From Amycolatopsis decaplanina DSM 44594 (GTDB taxonomy: Bacteria > Actinomycetota > Actinomycetes > Mycobacteriales > Pseudonocardiaceae), in NCBI RefSeq assembly GCF_000342005.1, contig NZ_AOHO01000047.1, positions 179,155 to 243,154 on the forward strand: a DNA stretch of 64,000 bases, given 5' to 3'. A program made the translations under genes and the position numbers. Positions 35,840 to 51,981 of the stretch are shown here, piece by piece. The notes under the pieces are model-generated. The model was not told where the DNA came from, did no database searches, and worked only from the letters and a program-made list of their open reading frames with translations. Numbering within the stretch: position 1 is the stretch's first letter; every line of letters starts with the position of its first letter.

Positions 35840-36540
35840 CCCGGCGCAGCCTTCGAGGGCGACGGCCAAGCGCCAGTCGTCTTCGGGGCTGAGGTACTCG
35901 ACCCGCCGCACCTCCGTGCCCACATCCTGTCGGCGGCAGGATCGGGAACGTCGCGTTGGTCCGGGCACCACCGGAGGAGGCGGTCGACACCCAGCACGAC
36001 AGCGTCACGGTCAAGCTGATGCTGCTGGCGGTGTGGTCGCGAGCTACGTCTACGCGGGCAAGAACTGGCCGATTCTGTTCAACAGGCGCACCGGCGACAA
36101 GGTGAACCCGGTCACGGACGCCGACCACGAGGGTGTCCTGGCCATCGACGCCGAGGTCGGGGAAATGCTGCGGAAGAAGAGCCGGATCGACGACTTTTCG
36201 AAGTCCGAAGGCGTCGACAGCGCACTGCGGCAGTACGCCACCTAACATCGACCGCTTCGACAACGTCTCGGTCGATCTGCCCGAGTTCGACGGCCCGACT
36301 CTGCTGCTGAACGGGGAGAACGACCTCGACACCCCGGCCCGTGTCGCCCAGACCGCGAGTGCGGCGATCAAGGCGGCCGGCTGTACCGATCACAAGCCCG
36401 TCACCTACTCCGGTGTCGGCCACGCGATGAACGGGACGCGGCTGAGCCGGCTTGCCGGTGCCACTCCCCGCGGCGACGCGAATGCCGGCGGTTCTTCGGG
36501 CCGTCGGCATTCGTCGTTCCAGGCGACGGGGGAGTAGTAA
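35840..36540 (+). pseudogene. decayed hydrolase fragments between the two clusters
   Basis: No intact gene, but protein-like pieces occur in different frames. About 36035-36245 reads ASYVYAGKNWPILFN and DADHEGVLAIDAEVGEML. About 36250-36440 reads PEFDGPTLLLNGENDLD, then KPVTYSGVGHAMNG, which resembles the end of an alpha/beta hydrolase with the acid Asp and catalytic His. About 35842-35930 on the minus strand reads EVRRVEYLSPEDDWRLAVAL, perhaps part of another broken gene. This looks like the scar where two unrelated clusters were joined. The assignment of the first piece is unknown. Confidence 0.45.
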
Positions 36541-36554
36541 CCTTCACAATTTCT

Positions 36555-36573
36555 GGAAATGATTATCGTTCTC
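36555..36573. promoter_or_regulatory. Fur/Zur-type box upstream of cluster 2 NRPS
   Basis: The 19-mer GGAAATGATTATCGTTCTC agrees with the Fur-box consensus GATAATGATAATCATTATC at 14 of 19 positions. It has the two-fold symmetry of Fur-family operators. It lies 50 bp before the ATG at 36623, in a locally AT-rich stretch. A second box of the same type precedes the divergent operon at 54059. Fur-superfamily repressors (Fur, or Zur as for coelibactin in Streptomyces coelicolor) are the likely binders. Which metal cannot be read from the sequence. Confidence 0.7.
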
Positions 36574-36622
36574 TGTTAGAACGGGGACACCGCCTGAAAG
36601 TCCCCGCCTCGGAGGAAACCGT

Positions 36623-39600
36623 ATGAGTTCCACGCCCGTGTCCGCGAACCTCGCCTCCGTTGCCGAGCACGTGGCGGAAGTGCTCGGTCTCCCCGACGAC
36701 GAAGTCGATGCCGACGCGTTGCTCAGCGAACTCGGGTTGGAGTCCTTCACTGCCGTGCGCTTGCGCCGGAGGCTTCTCACGGAGCTGGGGCTCGATCTTC
36801 CGCTGACCGCGTTCCTCGGCGGGGCGACCGTGCGCACCGTGGCGCGAGGTGATCGCGATCCCGGCTCGGCCGCGGACGAGGCATTCCCGCTCACGCCGAT
36901 CCAATCCGCCTACCTGGTGGGACGTGAACCGCTGTTCCCGCTTGGCGGGGTGGCGACGTTCTTCTACCACGAGTACGACCGGGTGGCCGAAGAGCCGGAG
37001 GCCGACCTCGCCGCGTTGGAGACGGCGTGGAACCGGGTGGTGGCCCGGCATCCCATGCTGCGCATGGTCATCACGCCCGACGGGCGGCAACGGGTGTTGC
37101 CGGAAGTGCCCGAGTATCGCATCGAGCGTGTCGACCTGCGCGCTTCGGCCGATCCGGAAGCCGCGCTGACCGCCCTGCGCACCGAACACTCGCATCAGGT
37201 ACGCCCGGCGGACCGGTGGCCGCTGTTCGACATCCGAGCGACCCTGCTGCCCGGCGGCCGCACCCGGATCCACGTCGGCGTCGACGTCCTCACCTCGGAT
37301 CTGGGGGGCTGGTTCCGGCTCATGCGCGAATGGGGCGTTCACGTCGCGGACCCGGACGCGGCGCTGCCCGAACAGACGACCACGTTCGCCGAGTTGCTGC
37401 GCCGTCGTGCGGAAGATCCCGCCGAGCGGGAGCGGTCCGAAACCGACCGTCGCTATTGGACGGAACGGTCTCTGCCGCCCGGCCCGGCCCTGCCGTGGCA
37501 GGCTTCGGCGGCCGAACTCGGCGTCCCGCGCTTCACGCGTAGACAAGGGTGGCTGGAGGAGCCCGAGTGGACGGCGTTGCGCAAACGCGCCGCCGCCCAC
37601 GGTTTGAGCCCGACCGGTGTGCTGCTGGCGGCCTTCGCGCTGGTCCTCGACCGATGGGGCGCCACTGAGCCGTTCAGCCTCAACACCACGCTCTTCGACT
37701 CGTCCGCGGCCGACCACGCTCCCGGATCGGAAGACGTCATCGGCGACTTCACCACCACTGTCCTTGTCGAGACGGAAGTGCCGGATCTGGCTTCGTGGCA
37801 AGGATTCGCCGGCTACGCGGCAGCGGTCAACCGGAGGTTCTGGGCCGATCTGGAGCATCGATCGGTGTCCGCCGTGGAGGTCGCGGCGCAGCCGGACGAG
37901 CTGACCGCCGCACCCGTCCACCCCGTGGTCTTCACCAGCGGTGTCGGTTTGGCGGGCGAGGGACCGGCACCCACGGACTGGCTGGGGCGCGAGGTCTTCG
38001 GAGTCTCGCAAACGCCGCAGATCCTGGTGGACCACATCGTCTACGACGAGGCGGGGCGACTGAAGATCGCCTGGGACAGCGTGGACGGGGCACTCGCTCC
38101 GGACGTCGCGGACGGGATGCGCGACGCCCACGTGCGGCTGCTGCGCCTGCTGGCCCGGGACGACGACGCATGGACCGACCGTGCCCTTGGCTGGGACCCG
38201 GCGTTCCTGCCCTCCCCGCCGCTCACCGCGGCCCCGTATCCCGACGCGGGCCCCCTGTTGGACGGCCCCGTCCGCGAGGCGGCCTCGCGTCATGCCGACG
38301 AGCCCGCGATCCTCGCGCCCGGCCGGACACTGACCCACCACGAACTGGCCGACCGTGCCGAGCGGGTCGGCGCCGCGCTGGCCGGAGCCGGGCTGGGACC
38401 CGGCGATCTCGTCGCCGTCGTGGCGGACAAGGGCGTCGACCAGATCGCGGCGATGCTCGGGGTCAACCGCAGTGGTGCCGGTTACGTCCCCGTCGAACCC
38501 GGCTGGCCGGACGCCCGGGTCGCCGCGGTCTGCGAGCGGGCGTCGATCAGGCACGCCGTGGTCGCTCCGGGAACCGGAACACAGTGGCCTGAAGGGACGT
38601 TCGTGCACCGGCTCACGCCGGAGGGCGTCCTGTCCGGTCCTCCCGGTGAACCGCGCGTCGCCGAACCTTCCGATCTCGCCTACGCCATCTTCACGTCAGG
38701 ATCGACCGGGACTCCCAAGGGCGTCGCGATCGAGCACCGCGCCGTGCGCACCACCCTCGACGATCTCGCCGAGCGGTTCCCGCTGCGCTCCGGCGACCGG
38801 GTGCTCGGGTTGTCGGCCTTCAGCTTCGATCTCTCCGTTTACGACGTCTTTTCGGTCCTGGGCGCCGGTGGTGCGGTGGTCCTGCCCGACCTCGGACGTC
38901 AGCGCGACCCGGGCCACTGGCTCGAGCTCATGGCCGAACACCGGGTAACGGTGTGGAACACCGCCCCCGCCTTGCTGGAGATGCTCGTCGAGTACGCCGA
39001 GATCGATCCGGAGTCGGCCAGGTCCGCGGTCGCGAGCCTGCGCCTGGTTTTCCTGTCCGGAGACTGGATTCCCGTCACACTGCCGGATCGGCTGCGTGCC
39101 CTGGCACCCGGAGTGCGGGTCGTTTCACTCGGTGGAGCGACCGAGGGCTCCATCTGGTCGATCTGTCATCCGATCGGAGCCGTCGACCCGGCCTGGCCGA
39201 GCATTCCCTACGGACGGGCCCTGACCGGTCAGTCCTTCCACATCCTCGACTCGGAAGGGGCGCCGTGTCCCGTCGGGACCGAGGGTGAACTGAACATCGG
39301 CGGTGACGGGCTGGCCCGGGAGTACATCGGCGATCCGGTGCAGACCTCGCAGCGCTTCGCGCAGCACGACATCCTCGGTCAGAGGCTCTACCGCACCGGC
39401 GACCTAGGCCGCTGGCGTCCCGACGGCACGATCGAATTCCTGGGCCGGGTCGACCGGCAGGTCAAGATCCGCGGGCACCGGATCGAACTCGGCGAGGTCG
39501 AATCCGTCCTCGACCGCGCTCCCGAGGTGCGCAAGTCGGTCGCGAAGGCCGTGCCCGGACCGGATGGCCGCCCACGCCTGGTCGCCTTCGTCGCTTTTGC

Positions 39601-40473
39601 CGACCCGGCTTCGCCGCCCTCCGACGAGGACCTGATCGGGTTGCTGCGCTCCTCGGTGCCGGAGTTCATGGTGCCCAGCCGCTTCGTGCATCTCGCCGAC
39701 TTTCCGGTCACCGGCAACGGGAAGGTGGATTACGCCGCGTTGGACAATCCGTACCGTCGCGCGGCCGTCCCGGCGCCTGTCGCCGCCCAGGTGACGGATG
39801 CGCCACCGGAGGAGATGCCGCCCTTGCGGGCCAAGGAGACGGTCGACGACCTCGGTGTGCTGGTGGAATCGGCGGGCGCGCGTGGCCTCGGTGTGACGAT
39901 CACGGTCGACGCCGGCAGGCTCGGCCCGGTCGAGGCGCTCGCGGCCGCGGCGGACTGGGCTTCGGAGGCGCGCGAACGGGCCACGGCGAGGGGTTTCGAT
40001 CTGGTCGAGCGGCTGCCGGAATCCGGTGTGCTGGCGATCGACCTCGGCCGGTCATGGATCGCCCCGGAGCCACGCGGTGACGAGGACTCGGTCACCTCTT
40101 TCGCGGTGCCCGGCCCAGTCGTCGTCGAGTCCTTTGCGGACTTGCCGGATCCCGCCGTGGAGCGGGCGGTGACGGAGGTGATCGAAGACCTTCTCAAGAC
40201 CACTGTGGACAGTCGTGCCCCCTTCCTCGAACTCGGCGCGACCTCGCTGACGTTGGTGCTGGCGCACCGCCGCATCGCCGCGGAGCTGGCGCCGGGCCTG
40301 ACGGTGGTCGATCTCTTCACCCATCCGACCGTGCGCGACCTCGCTCTGTTCATCACCCGTCGTCGGCGGGGGAACGAAGCGCCCGACGATCCTCCCGTGG
40401 TCGGCGCGGGGAACGAGGACGACGCCGCGGCTCGCCGTCGGGCCGCGCGGGCGCTGGCCGCCGAGGTGGCCCG

Positions 40474-40477
<4 letters not shown>
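36623..40477 (+). CDS. NRPS: ArCP-Cy-A(Cys)-PCP, HMWP2/PchE-like
   Basis: 1284 aa. An N-terminal carrier domain (~10-75; LGLESFTAVRL, Ser ~40) acts as the starter-acid site. A heterocyclisation domain follows (~88-520; PIQSAYLVGRE, DVLTSD fits Cy DxxxxD). Adenylation domain (~560-1045): FTSGSTGTPKG, A4 FSFDLSVYD, A5 GGATEGS, A10 NGKVD. Carrier: LELGATSLTL, Ser ~1204. I read the code D-L-Y-N-F-S-L-I-W-K, nine of ten matching the cysteine code of yersiniabactin- and pyochelin-type enzymes. A ~110-aa linker, not a methyltransferase, separates A from PCP. Expected product: an acyl-thiazoline on the PCP. No enzyme activating the starter acid is visible nearby. A GGAGG site precedes ATG, and the Fur-type box lies 50 bp upstream. 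Confidence 0.92.
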
Positions 40478-46781
<6,304 letters not shown>

Positions 46782-46785
<4 letters not shown>

Positions 46786-49218
46786 CCGACATCGAGAACG
46801 GAGCCCCCGTGTCCGCCGAGCTGATCGCCTCGCTGGCCGAACACCCTTGGATCGACGCCGCCCACGCCGAGGGAGGCATCGTGCGGCTGCGGCCCGCCCG
46901 CGCCGCCACGGCGGTCCGTCCCGAGCCGGGACCGCTGGTCGCGGAGTACCTGGAACATTGGGGGGAGGTCTACGACTTCACCTACTCGGCGGGTTCAGGA
47001 CCGCGAAGCGACGAGCCGGACTTCTCCGGGTGGAAATCCTCGGAAACCGGTGAACCCTTCTCCACCGAGCACATGACCGATTGGGTGGACCGGACCGTGG
47101 ACCTGGTGCTGGCGCACAGTCCCCGCTTCGTGCTGGAACTGGGCTGTGGAACGGGATTGCTGGCCCGGAAGCTGGGGCCGCACATCGAAGGGTACGTCGG
47201 AACCGACGTCGCCCAGGCTGCCGTCGATCGGTTGGCGGCAGAGGCGGAGCCTGGGCGCGCCCATGTCCGGGCGGCGGCCCACGAAGTCGCCGCCCCGGCC
47301 GTGCGCGCGGCGATGGCGCGCCGGCTTTCCCGCCGCGGGCCCGGATTGCGTGCTGCTCAATTCGGTGACCCAGCATTTCCCCAACGTCGACTATCTGACC
47401 GCCGTGGTGGTGGACGCGTTACGGCTGCTGTCTCCCGGTGGAATCCTCGTGGTGGGTGACGTCCGGGACGCCCGCCTGCTGAAGGCGCACTGCCGGCGGA
47501 TCGAAGCCTTGGCCGATCCGGACCCCGCCACCCTGGCGGAGCGCGCCGCCGCCCGGGCGGGGCGGGACGACGAGCTCAACTTCGATCCGGCCACTCTCGC
47601 CGAGGCCGCGGCACAGGCGGGACGCCCGGTGCGCCTCACCGTCCACCCCAAACAGCTGACCGAAGACACCGAGCTGGCGCGGTACCGCTTCGACGCGGTC
47701 CTTTCGGTGGGCGCCGCACCCACCGTCCGCCCCGAAACCGTCCCGTGGCAGGGCATCGCCGATCTTCCGGCCGCGGTCGACTCGAGTCGCGCGGTCCGCG
47801 TGACGGGCATCCCCAATCGGTTGCTCTCCGAGGACTCCAGCGGTGTCACCGCCCGCGATCTGGCCGACGCGCTCACGGATCGGGACGCCGTGGTGCTGTT
47901 CGACACGCGAAATCCGGGGCTGCTGGAGGTCGTCGCGCCGGCTTCCGCCGCACCGGTCCAGGTGGAAGACCTTGGCGGGGGCGCGATCGCGCACGAACCG
48001 TTCACCGGGTTCCTGACCCGTCGTCTCGGTGAAGTGGTGCGAAGCGCCGCGCGCAGACGGAAGTCCCCGGCGCCCGCTGTCGTCGTCGATCCCGGCCCAC
48101 TCGCCGCGGCGGCGCGTGCGGCGGACGCCGCCATCGACCCCGCTGACGCTGCGCGTGTTCCGGCGTTCCTGGGTGAACTGGACCGGATCGCGTCGCAGGC
48201 CATGGCCGCCACCTTGGGAAGGGCACGAGTGGAGGGAACGGCGGACGAGTTCGCGGACGCGCTCGGCGTGGCCCCCCGGCACCGCTGGATTCTGAGGCGG
48301 TGGCTGGCCGCGTTGGCGGAAGAGGGCATGGCGGTCCACGACGAGCACGGCTACCGGCTGCCGGCTCCGGTGTCGCGTCCGGAACTGGAGGAAGCCATCG
48401 GTGGTCTCGACCGCGTCCGGGGCGGGATGGGCTATCCACCCGCGATGACGCGGTTCTTCCAGAGCGCCTTCCGGTATCTGCCCGAGTTGCTGCGTGACGA
48501 GGTGGCGTTGCAGTCGCTGCTGTTCGCCGACGGAGAGACGGACACGGCCGAGGGCGCCTACCGGGACAACCCGGTCAACCGCTACGCCAACGGTGCCGTC
48601 GCGCATCTGGTGCGGGCTCACGCCGCGTCGTCGGCGGCCGGGCGTCCGGTGCGGGTGCTGGAGGTCGGCGCGGGTGTCGGGGGAACGACCGCCGACGTGC
48701 TGGCCGCCTTGGCGGACAGGCCGAAGGACTACCTGTTCACCGACGTGTCCAGGTTCTTCCTGTCCGACGCCGAAGAGCGATTCGCCGGAACCGAAGGCGT
48801 GCGGTTCGGTCTGCTGGACATCGACGGCGACCCCGCGAGCCAGGGCGTGGCACCGGGAACTCTCGACGTCGTGCTCGGTGCGAACGTCCTGCACAACGCC
48901 CGTGACCTCGGCGCCACCCTGCGGTCGTTCCGGGAATCGCTGCTTCCCGGCGGGCTGCTGATCTTCGTCGACACGAGCCGCGAGATCCGGCACATCCTGG
49001 CCTCGATGCAGTTCTTGATGTCGCCCCGTCCCGGGCGGGAGCGGGCGGGTTCGGGGGATTTCCGGGCAGGCACCGATCGGATCTTCCCCACGGAAGCGGA
49101 ATGGATCGCGCGACTGGTGGACGCCGGACTCGAGCCGCTGGGCTCGCTGCCCGCGCCCGGGCACCCGCTGCACGCGGTCGGGGTCCAGGTGTTCGCGGCG
49201 GTCCGCCCCGCCCGCTGA
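46782..49218 (+). pseudogene. stand-alone double methyltransferase, apparent frameshift
   Basis: Reads as one ~811-aa protein if a single extra base near 47316-47323 is removed. MT1 begins in one frame (VLELGCGTGLLARKL, SAM motif) and continues in the next (VLLNSVTQHFPNVDYL, LSPGGILVVGDV). NSV-Q-FP is the signature of methyltransferases normally embedded in NRPS A or Cy modules. A ~250-aa linker follows. MT2 has VRVLEVGAGVGGTTADVL, YLFTDVSRFFL and ANVLHNARDL, typical of PKS C-methyltransferases. HMWP1 carries both MTs internally; here they form a separate trans-acting protein. GTG 46782 overlaps the PKS stop. The frameshift could be a sequencing error or a real lesion; if real, the downstream frame could still make MT2 from an internal start. 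Confidence 0.75.
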
Positions 49219-49230
49219 GGGCGGACCGCC
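49197..49230. terminator. bidirectional hairpin terminator between convergent operons
   Basis: GGCGGTCCGCCC (49197-49208) and GGGCGGACCGCC (49219-49230) make a perfect 12-bp GC-rich stem with a 10-base loop containing the methyltransferase stop codon. It separates the two convergent halves of cluster 2 and could terminate both. No T tract, as is common in actinobacteria. Confidence 0.75.
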
Positions 49231-49235
49231 ACGGC

Positions 49236-50165
49236 TCAGGAGGTGAAGGCGGGGCCGAGCCCGGACCGGAAGAGATCGCCGTCCATCCAGACCGCGGCCC
49301 GGACCCCGTCGGCGGCACCGAGCGCGACCAGCGTGGTGGCGTCGGGCATCCCCGGCAGTTTCGCCATGTCGCCCGCCGCGGCGACCCCCGGCACGGTGGT
49401 CAGCCCGGTTTCGTCGACCTTGACCGTGCCGTCGGGCAGGATCTCGCAGCCCAGCTGCTCGGCCAAGGCCGACTGCCGTCCGCTGGGCGCGCGGTGGAAG
49501 ATCGCTTCCCGGCGCAAGGTGTCGCCGTCGGCGAAGCGGACCGTCAGGTCGTCGAGTGCTCCGGTGATTTCCGCGATCTTCTTGTCCACGACGGGAACGC
49601 CCCGATCGGCCGCGGTCACGGTGATCCGCTCGGGAAGCGATGCCGCGCCGTCGGTGCACAGCACCACGTCCTTGCTGAACCGGTCGGCCAGATAGAGCGC
49701 GAGCATCGCCTGTGCGGGCTCGTGGGCCACCACCGCCAGCGACTTGTCACGCACTTCCCAGCCGTGGCAGAAGGGGCAGTGGAACACGCCGCGCCCGAAC
49801 CGTTCGGCGAGACCGGGGATGTCGAAGGGCTCGTCGACCTGCCCGGTGGCCAGGACGATCCGCCTCGCCCGCACCGTTCCCCGATCGGCCAGCTCCAGCT
49901 CGAAGTCCCCTTTGGCGCCACGGGCGGTGACCACCAGGTCGGTCCGCACCTCTACACCCGGGTAGGCGGCGAGCTCCTCGCGGCCGATGGCCAGTAGCTC
50001 CTGCGGTGGGAACCCGTCGCGGCTGAGGTACATGTGCATTTCGGAAGCGCGCTCGTTGCGAGGCTTTCCGCCGTCCACGACCAGGACTGAGCGCCGCTGC
50101 CTGCCGAAGACCAGCGCCGCGCTGAGTCCGGCCGGTCCGCCGCCGACCACGACCACGTCGTACAT
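49236..50165 (-). CDS. thioredoxin-reductase-like flavoprotein with CxxC (GliT/HlmI type)
   Basis: 309 aa. N-terminal FAD fold VVVVGGGPAGLSAAL; redox pair Cys130-Cys133 in FHCPFCHGWE; C-terminal FAD contact PGVAAAGDMAKLPG. An NAD(P) binding region is less clear around 140-170 (DKSLAVVAHEP). The CPFCHG context is that of GliT/HlmI-type dithiol oxidases rather than classical thioredoxin reductase. In a cysteine-derived thiazoline pathway it might oxidise a thiol or adjust ring redox state; that is inference. Last gene of the leftward operon, overlapping the methyltransferase gene by one base. Confidence 0.82.
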   Translation of the reverse strand: MYDVVVVGGGPAGLSAALVFGRQRRSVLVVDGGKPRNERASEMHMYLSRDGFPPQELLAIGREELAAYPGVEVRTDLVVTARGAKGDFELELADRGTVRARRIVLATGQVDEPFDIPGLAERFGRGVFHCPFCHGWEVRDKSLAVVAHEPAQAMLALYLADRFSKDVVLCTDGAASLPERITVTAADRGVPVVDKKIAEITGALDDLTVRFADGDTLRREAIFHRAPSGRQSALAEQLGCEILPDGTVKVDETGLTTVPGVAAAGDMAKLPGMPDATTLVALGAADGVRAAVWMDGDLFRSGLGPAFTS

Positions 50166-50911
50166 CAGTGTTCTCCCTTTCGCCAGACCAGTACCCCCGC
50201 GGGCGGACCGTCCACCGGTTCGCAGCCCGCACCGAGAAGTTCGGTGTTCAGCATTTCTTCGGACACCACGAACGAGGGGAACGACACCGCGTCCTCCGAC
50301 ACCAGCCGGTCACCCTCGTGTACCCGATAGGTCATCGTCCACAACAGACCGTCGCCGTCCACGGTCGCTTCGGCCACCGTGTCGTACCGGCGGCGCCCCA
50401 AGACACGTCCCGGGATCGTGCTCGCGGGTACGGCCACCGCGGCCTGCGGCATCGGCACGTCCACCACGACGAGACCACCAGGGGAGAGCCGCGGAATCCA
50501 GCGGGCCCACAGAGCCCGGCGATCCGCGGGCGAGAAGTGCGTCAGAACGTTCAGCAGTACCACCGCGTCCACGTTCCCATCGACCTCTGCTCGCAGCGCG
50601 TCTTCGGGCAGCACCGTCACCGGTGGCACGTCCAGGGCCGCCAGCCTGGTGGTCAGGGCCGCGCGCATCACCGCGGCGGGTTCGATGGCGTACACCTCAC
50701 CGTCTTCAGGCAGGTTCGCCAGCAGGGTCTCGGTGAACTGACCCGTCCCGGAGCCGATTTCCACGACACGCCGGACGTCCACGAGCAGTGTCGTCAAGGC
50801 CGACCGAAGGGCGTCGCGTTGCGCGGTGGGGAAGATCAAGTCGTAGTACTGGGCGTTGACCGCATACCCTTCGGCGCCGGTGGCGTCGGTGATGATCGGT
50901 TCGGGGCTCAT
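50165..50911 (-). CDS. class I SAM-dependent methyltransferase
   Basis: 248 aa. Class I methyltransferase with VVEIGSGTGQFTETLL (SAM motif I), EVYAIEPAAV (acidic motif II), AVVLLNVLTHF and LSPGGLVVVDVP. ATG 50911 overlaps the stop of the upstream reductase gene by 4 bp; sequence further upstream in the frame is a shadow. Unlike the two MT domains at 46782 it resembles free small-molecule O/N-methyltransferases. It could cap the metallophore, for instance at a phenol or thiol. Position is conserved within the leftward operon; target unknown. Confidence 0.85.
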   Translation of the reverse strand: MSPEPIITDATGAEGYAVNAQYYDLIFPTAQRDALRSALTTLLVDVRRVVEIGSGTGQFTETLLANLPEDGEVYAIEPAAVMRAALTTRLAALDVPPVTVLPEDALRAEVDGNVDAVVLLNVLTHFSPADRRALWARWIPRLSPGGLVVVDVPMPQAAVAVPASTIPGRVLGRRRYDTVAEATVDGDGLLWTMTYRVHEGDRLVSEDAVSFPSFVVSEEMLNTELLGAGCEPVDGPPAGVLVWRKGEH

Positions 50912-51981
50912 CGTGGGGTCACCTCGGGAAGTTCCAGCATCGTCACCAGGGGGTCGGCCGCCAGCACGGCCGCCGTTCGATGGGGGTCGAGCACTTCGGC
51001 GGCGTGGTGCGCGCCCGGGGGCACTCGTCCCGCGAGCAGGTCCACGGCGGCCGACGCCGCGACCACGCCGCTGAGCTCGTAGGAATCGGTCGTCCGCAAC
51101 AACACTCGTCGGCTGGTGCCGCCGGAGCCCGCCGGTGGGCGCGCGTGGGCCAACACCGCGTAGTGCCGTCCGCATTCGGCCACGTCACGCCGGGCCGCGT
51201 CGACGACAGCGTCCACGTGCTCTTCCACGGGGCCGTCCGCGGCCCAGGCCTCGGCGAGGACATCCGGCAGGTTTTGCGTCGCGTAGACGGTGTAGTTACG
51301 CAGTTCGGCCACGCCCAGCGCGGCCGCCAGCGAGACCGCCTCGGTGGACAGGAAAGGCCATGCATGCACCCGGCCTTGAAAGCCGGGCAGGGACACCGAC
51401 CGGAGCGGGGTCAGCGAGTGTCCGACCACCGCGCCGTCCCGCCACACTGCCAGGGCATGCCCGAACCTCGGTCCCCTGGTCATCAGCGTGTCCACCGCCG
51501 AAAGCCTGCTGATCTCGACCGAACCGCCGACGTAGATATCGAGCCGTCCGATCGGTCCGGCTCCGGCCAGCAGCCTCGGCAGCAGCCCGGACAGGCCGGG
51601 CATCAACCCGGCCGAGAAGACCGCGGGCAGCGCCTGAAGTTCCGGCGGCGCGTCGGCGGTCAGAGCATCCAGGGCCACCGCGTCCCCGGCCGCGTCCACG
51701 TAGCCGGCGTCCGCGCGCAGTGCCGCCCGCGCCACGACGTCGAGCACCCGATACGAGGGACCCGCGCAGTTGACGACGACCGAACACCCCGAGCTGAAGG
51801 CCGTCAGGGCGTCCGGTTCGCCGAGGTCGACAGCGAATGCCTCGGATGCGCCCGCGACGGCCCGCGCCCGGTCCAGGTCACGGCCGCCGACCCGCACCGC
51901 GTGACCGGCCCTCGAAAGCCGGTCCACGACCACCCGGCCCACCGTGCCCGCGCCGCCGAGGACACCGATCACGCCGCTCAC
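50908..51981 (-). CDS. saccharopine-dehydrogenase-like NAD(P) reductase
   Basis: 357 aa from GTG 51981, which overlaps the stop of the NRPS gene (GTGA). An N-terminal Rossmann fold opens with VIGVLGGAGTVGRVVVD, then VNCAGPSY and YVDAAGD, typical of the saccharopine dehydrogenase NADP-binding family. The C-terminal half is a mixed alpha/beta catalytic region. In yersiniabactin and pyochelin pathways a reductase (YbtU, PchG) reduces one thiazoline to thiazolidine. Those enzymes belong to another family, so an equivalent role here is a hypothesis. No truncation seen. Confidence 0.8.
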   Translation of the reverse strand: MSGVIGVLGGAGTVGRVVVDRLSRAGHAVRVGGRDLDRARAVAGASEAFAVDLGEPDALTAFSSGCSVVVNCAGPSYRVLDVVARAALRADAGYVDAAGDAVALDALTADAPPELQALPAVFSAGLMPGLSGLLPRLLAGAGPIGRLDIYVGGSVEISRLSAVDTLMTRGPRFGHALAVWRDGAVVGHSLTPLRSVSLPGFQGRVHAWPFLSTEAVSLAAALGVAELRNYTVYATQNLPDVLAEAWAADGPVEEHVDAVVDAARRDVAECGRHYAVLAHARPPAGSGGTSRRVLLRTTDSYELSGVVAASAAVDLLAGRVPPGAHHAAEVLDPHRTAAVLAADPLVTMLELPEVTPR

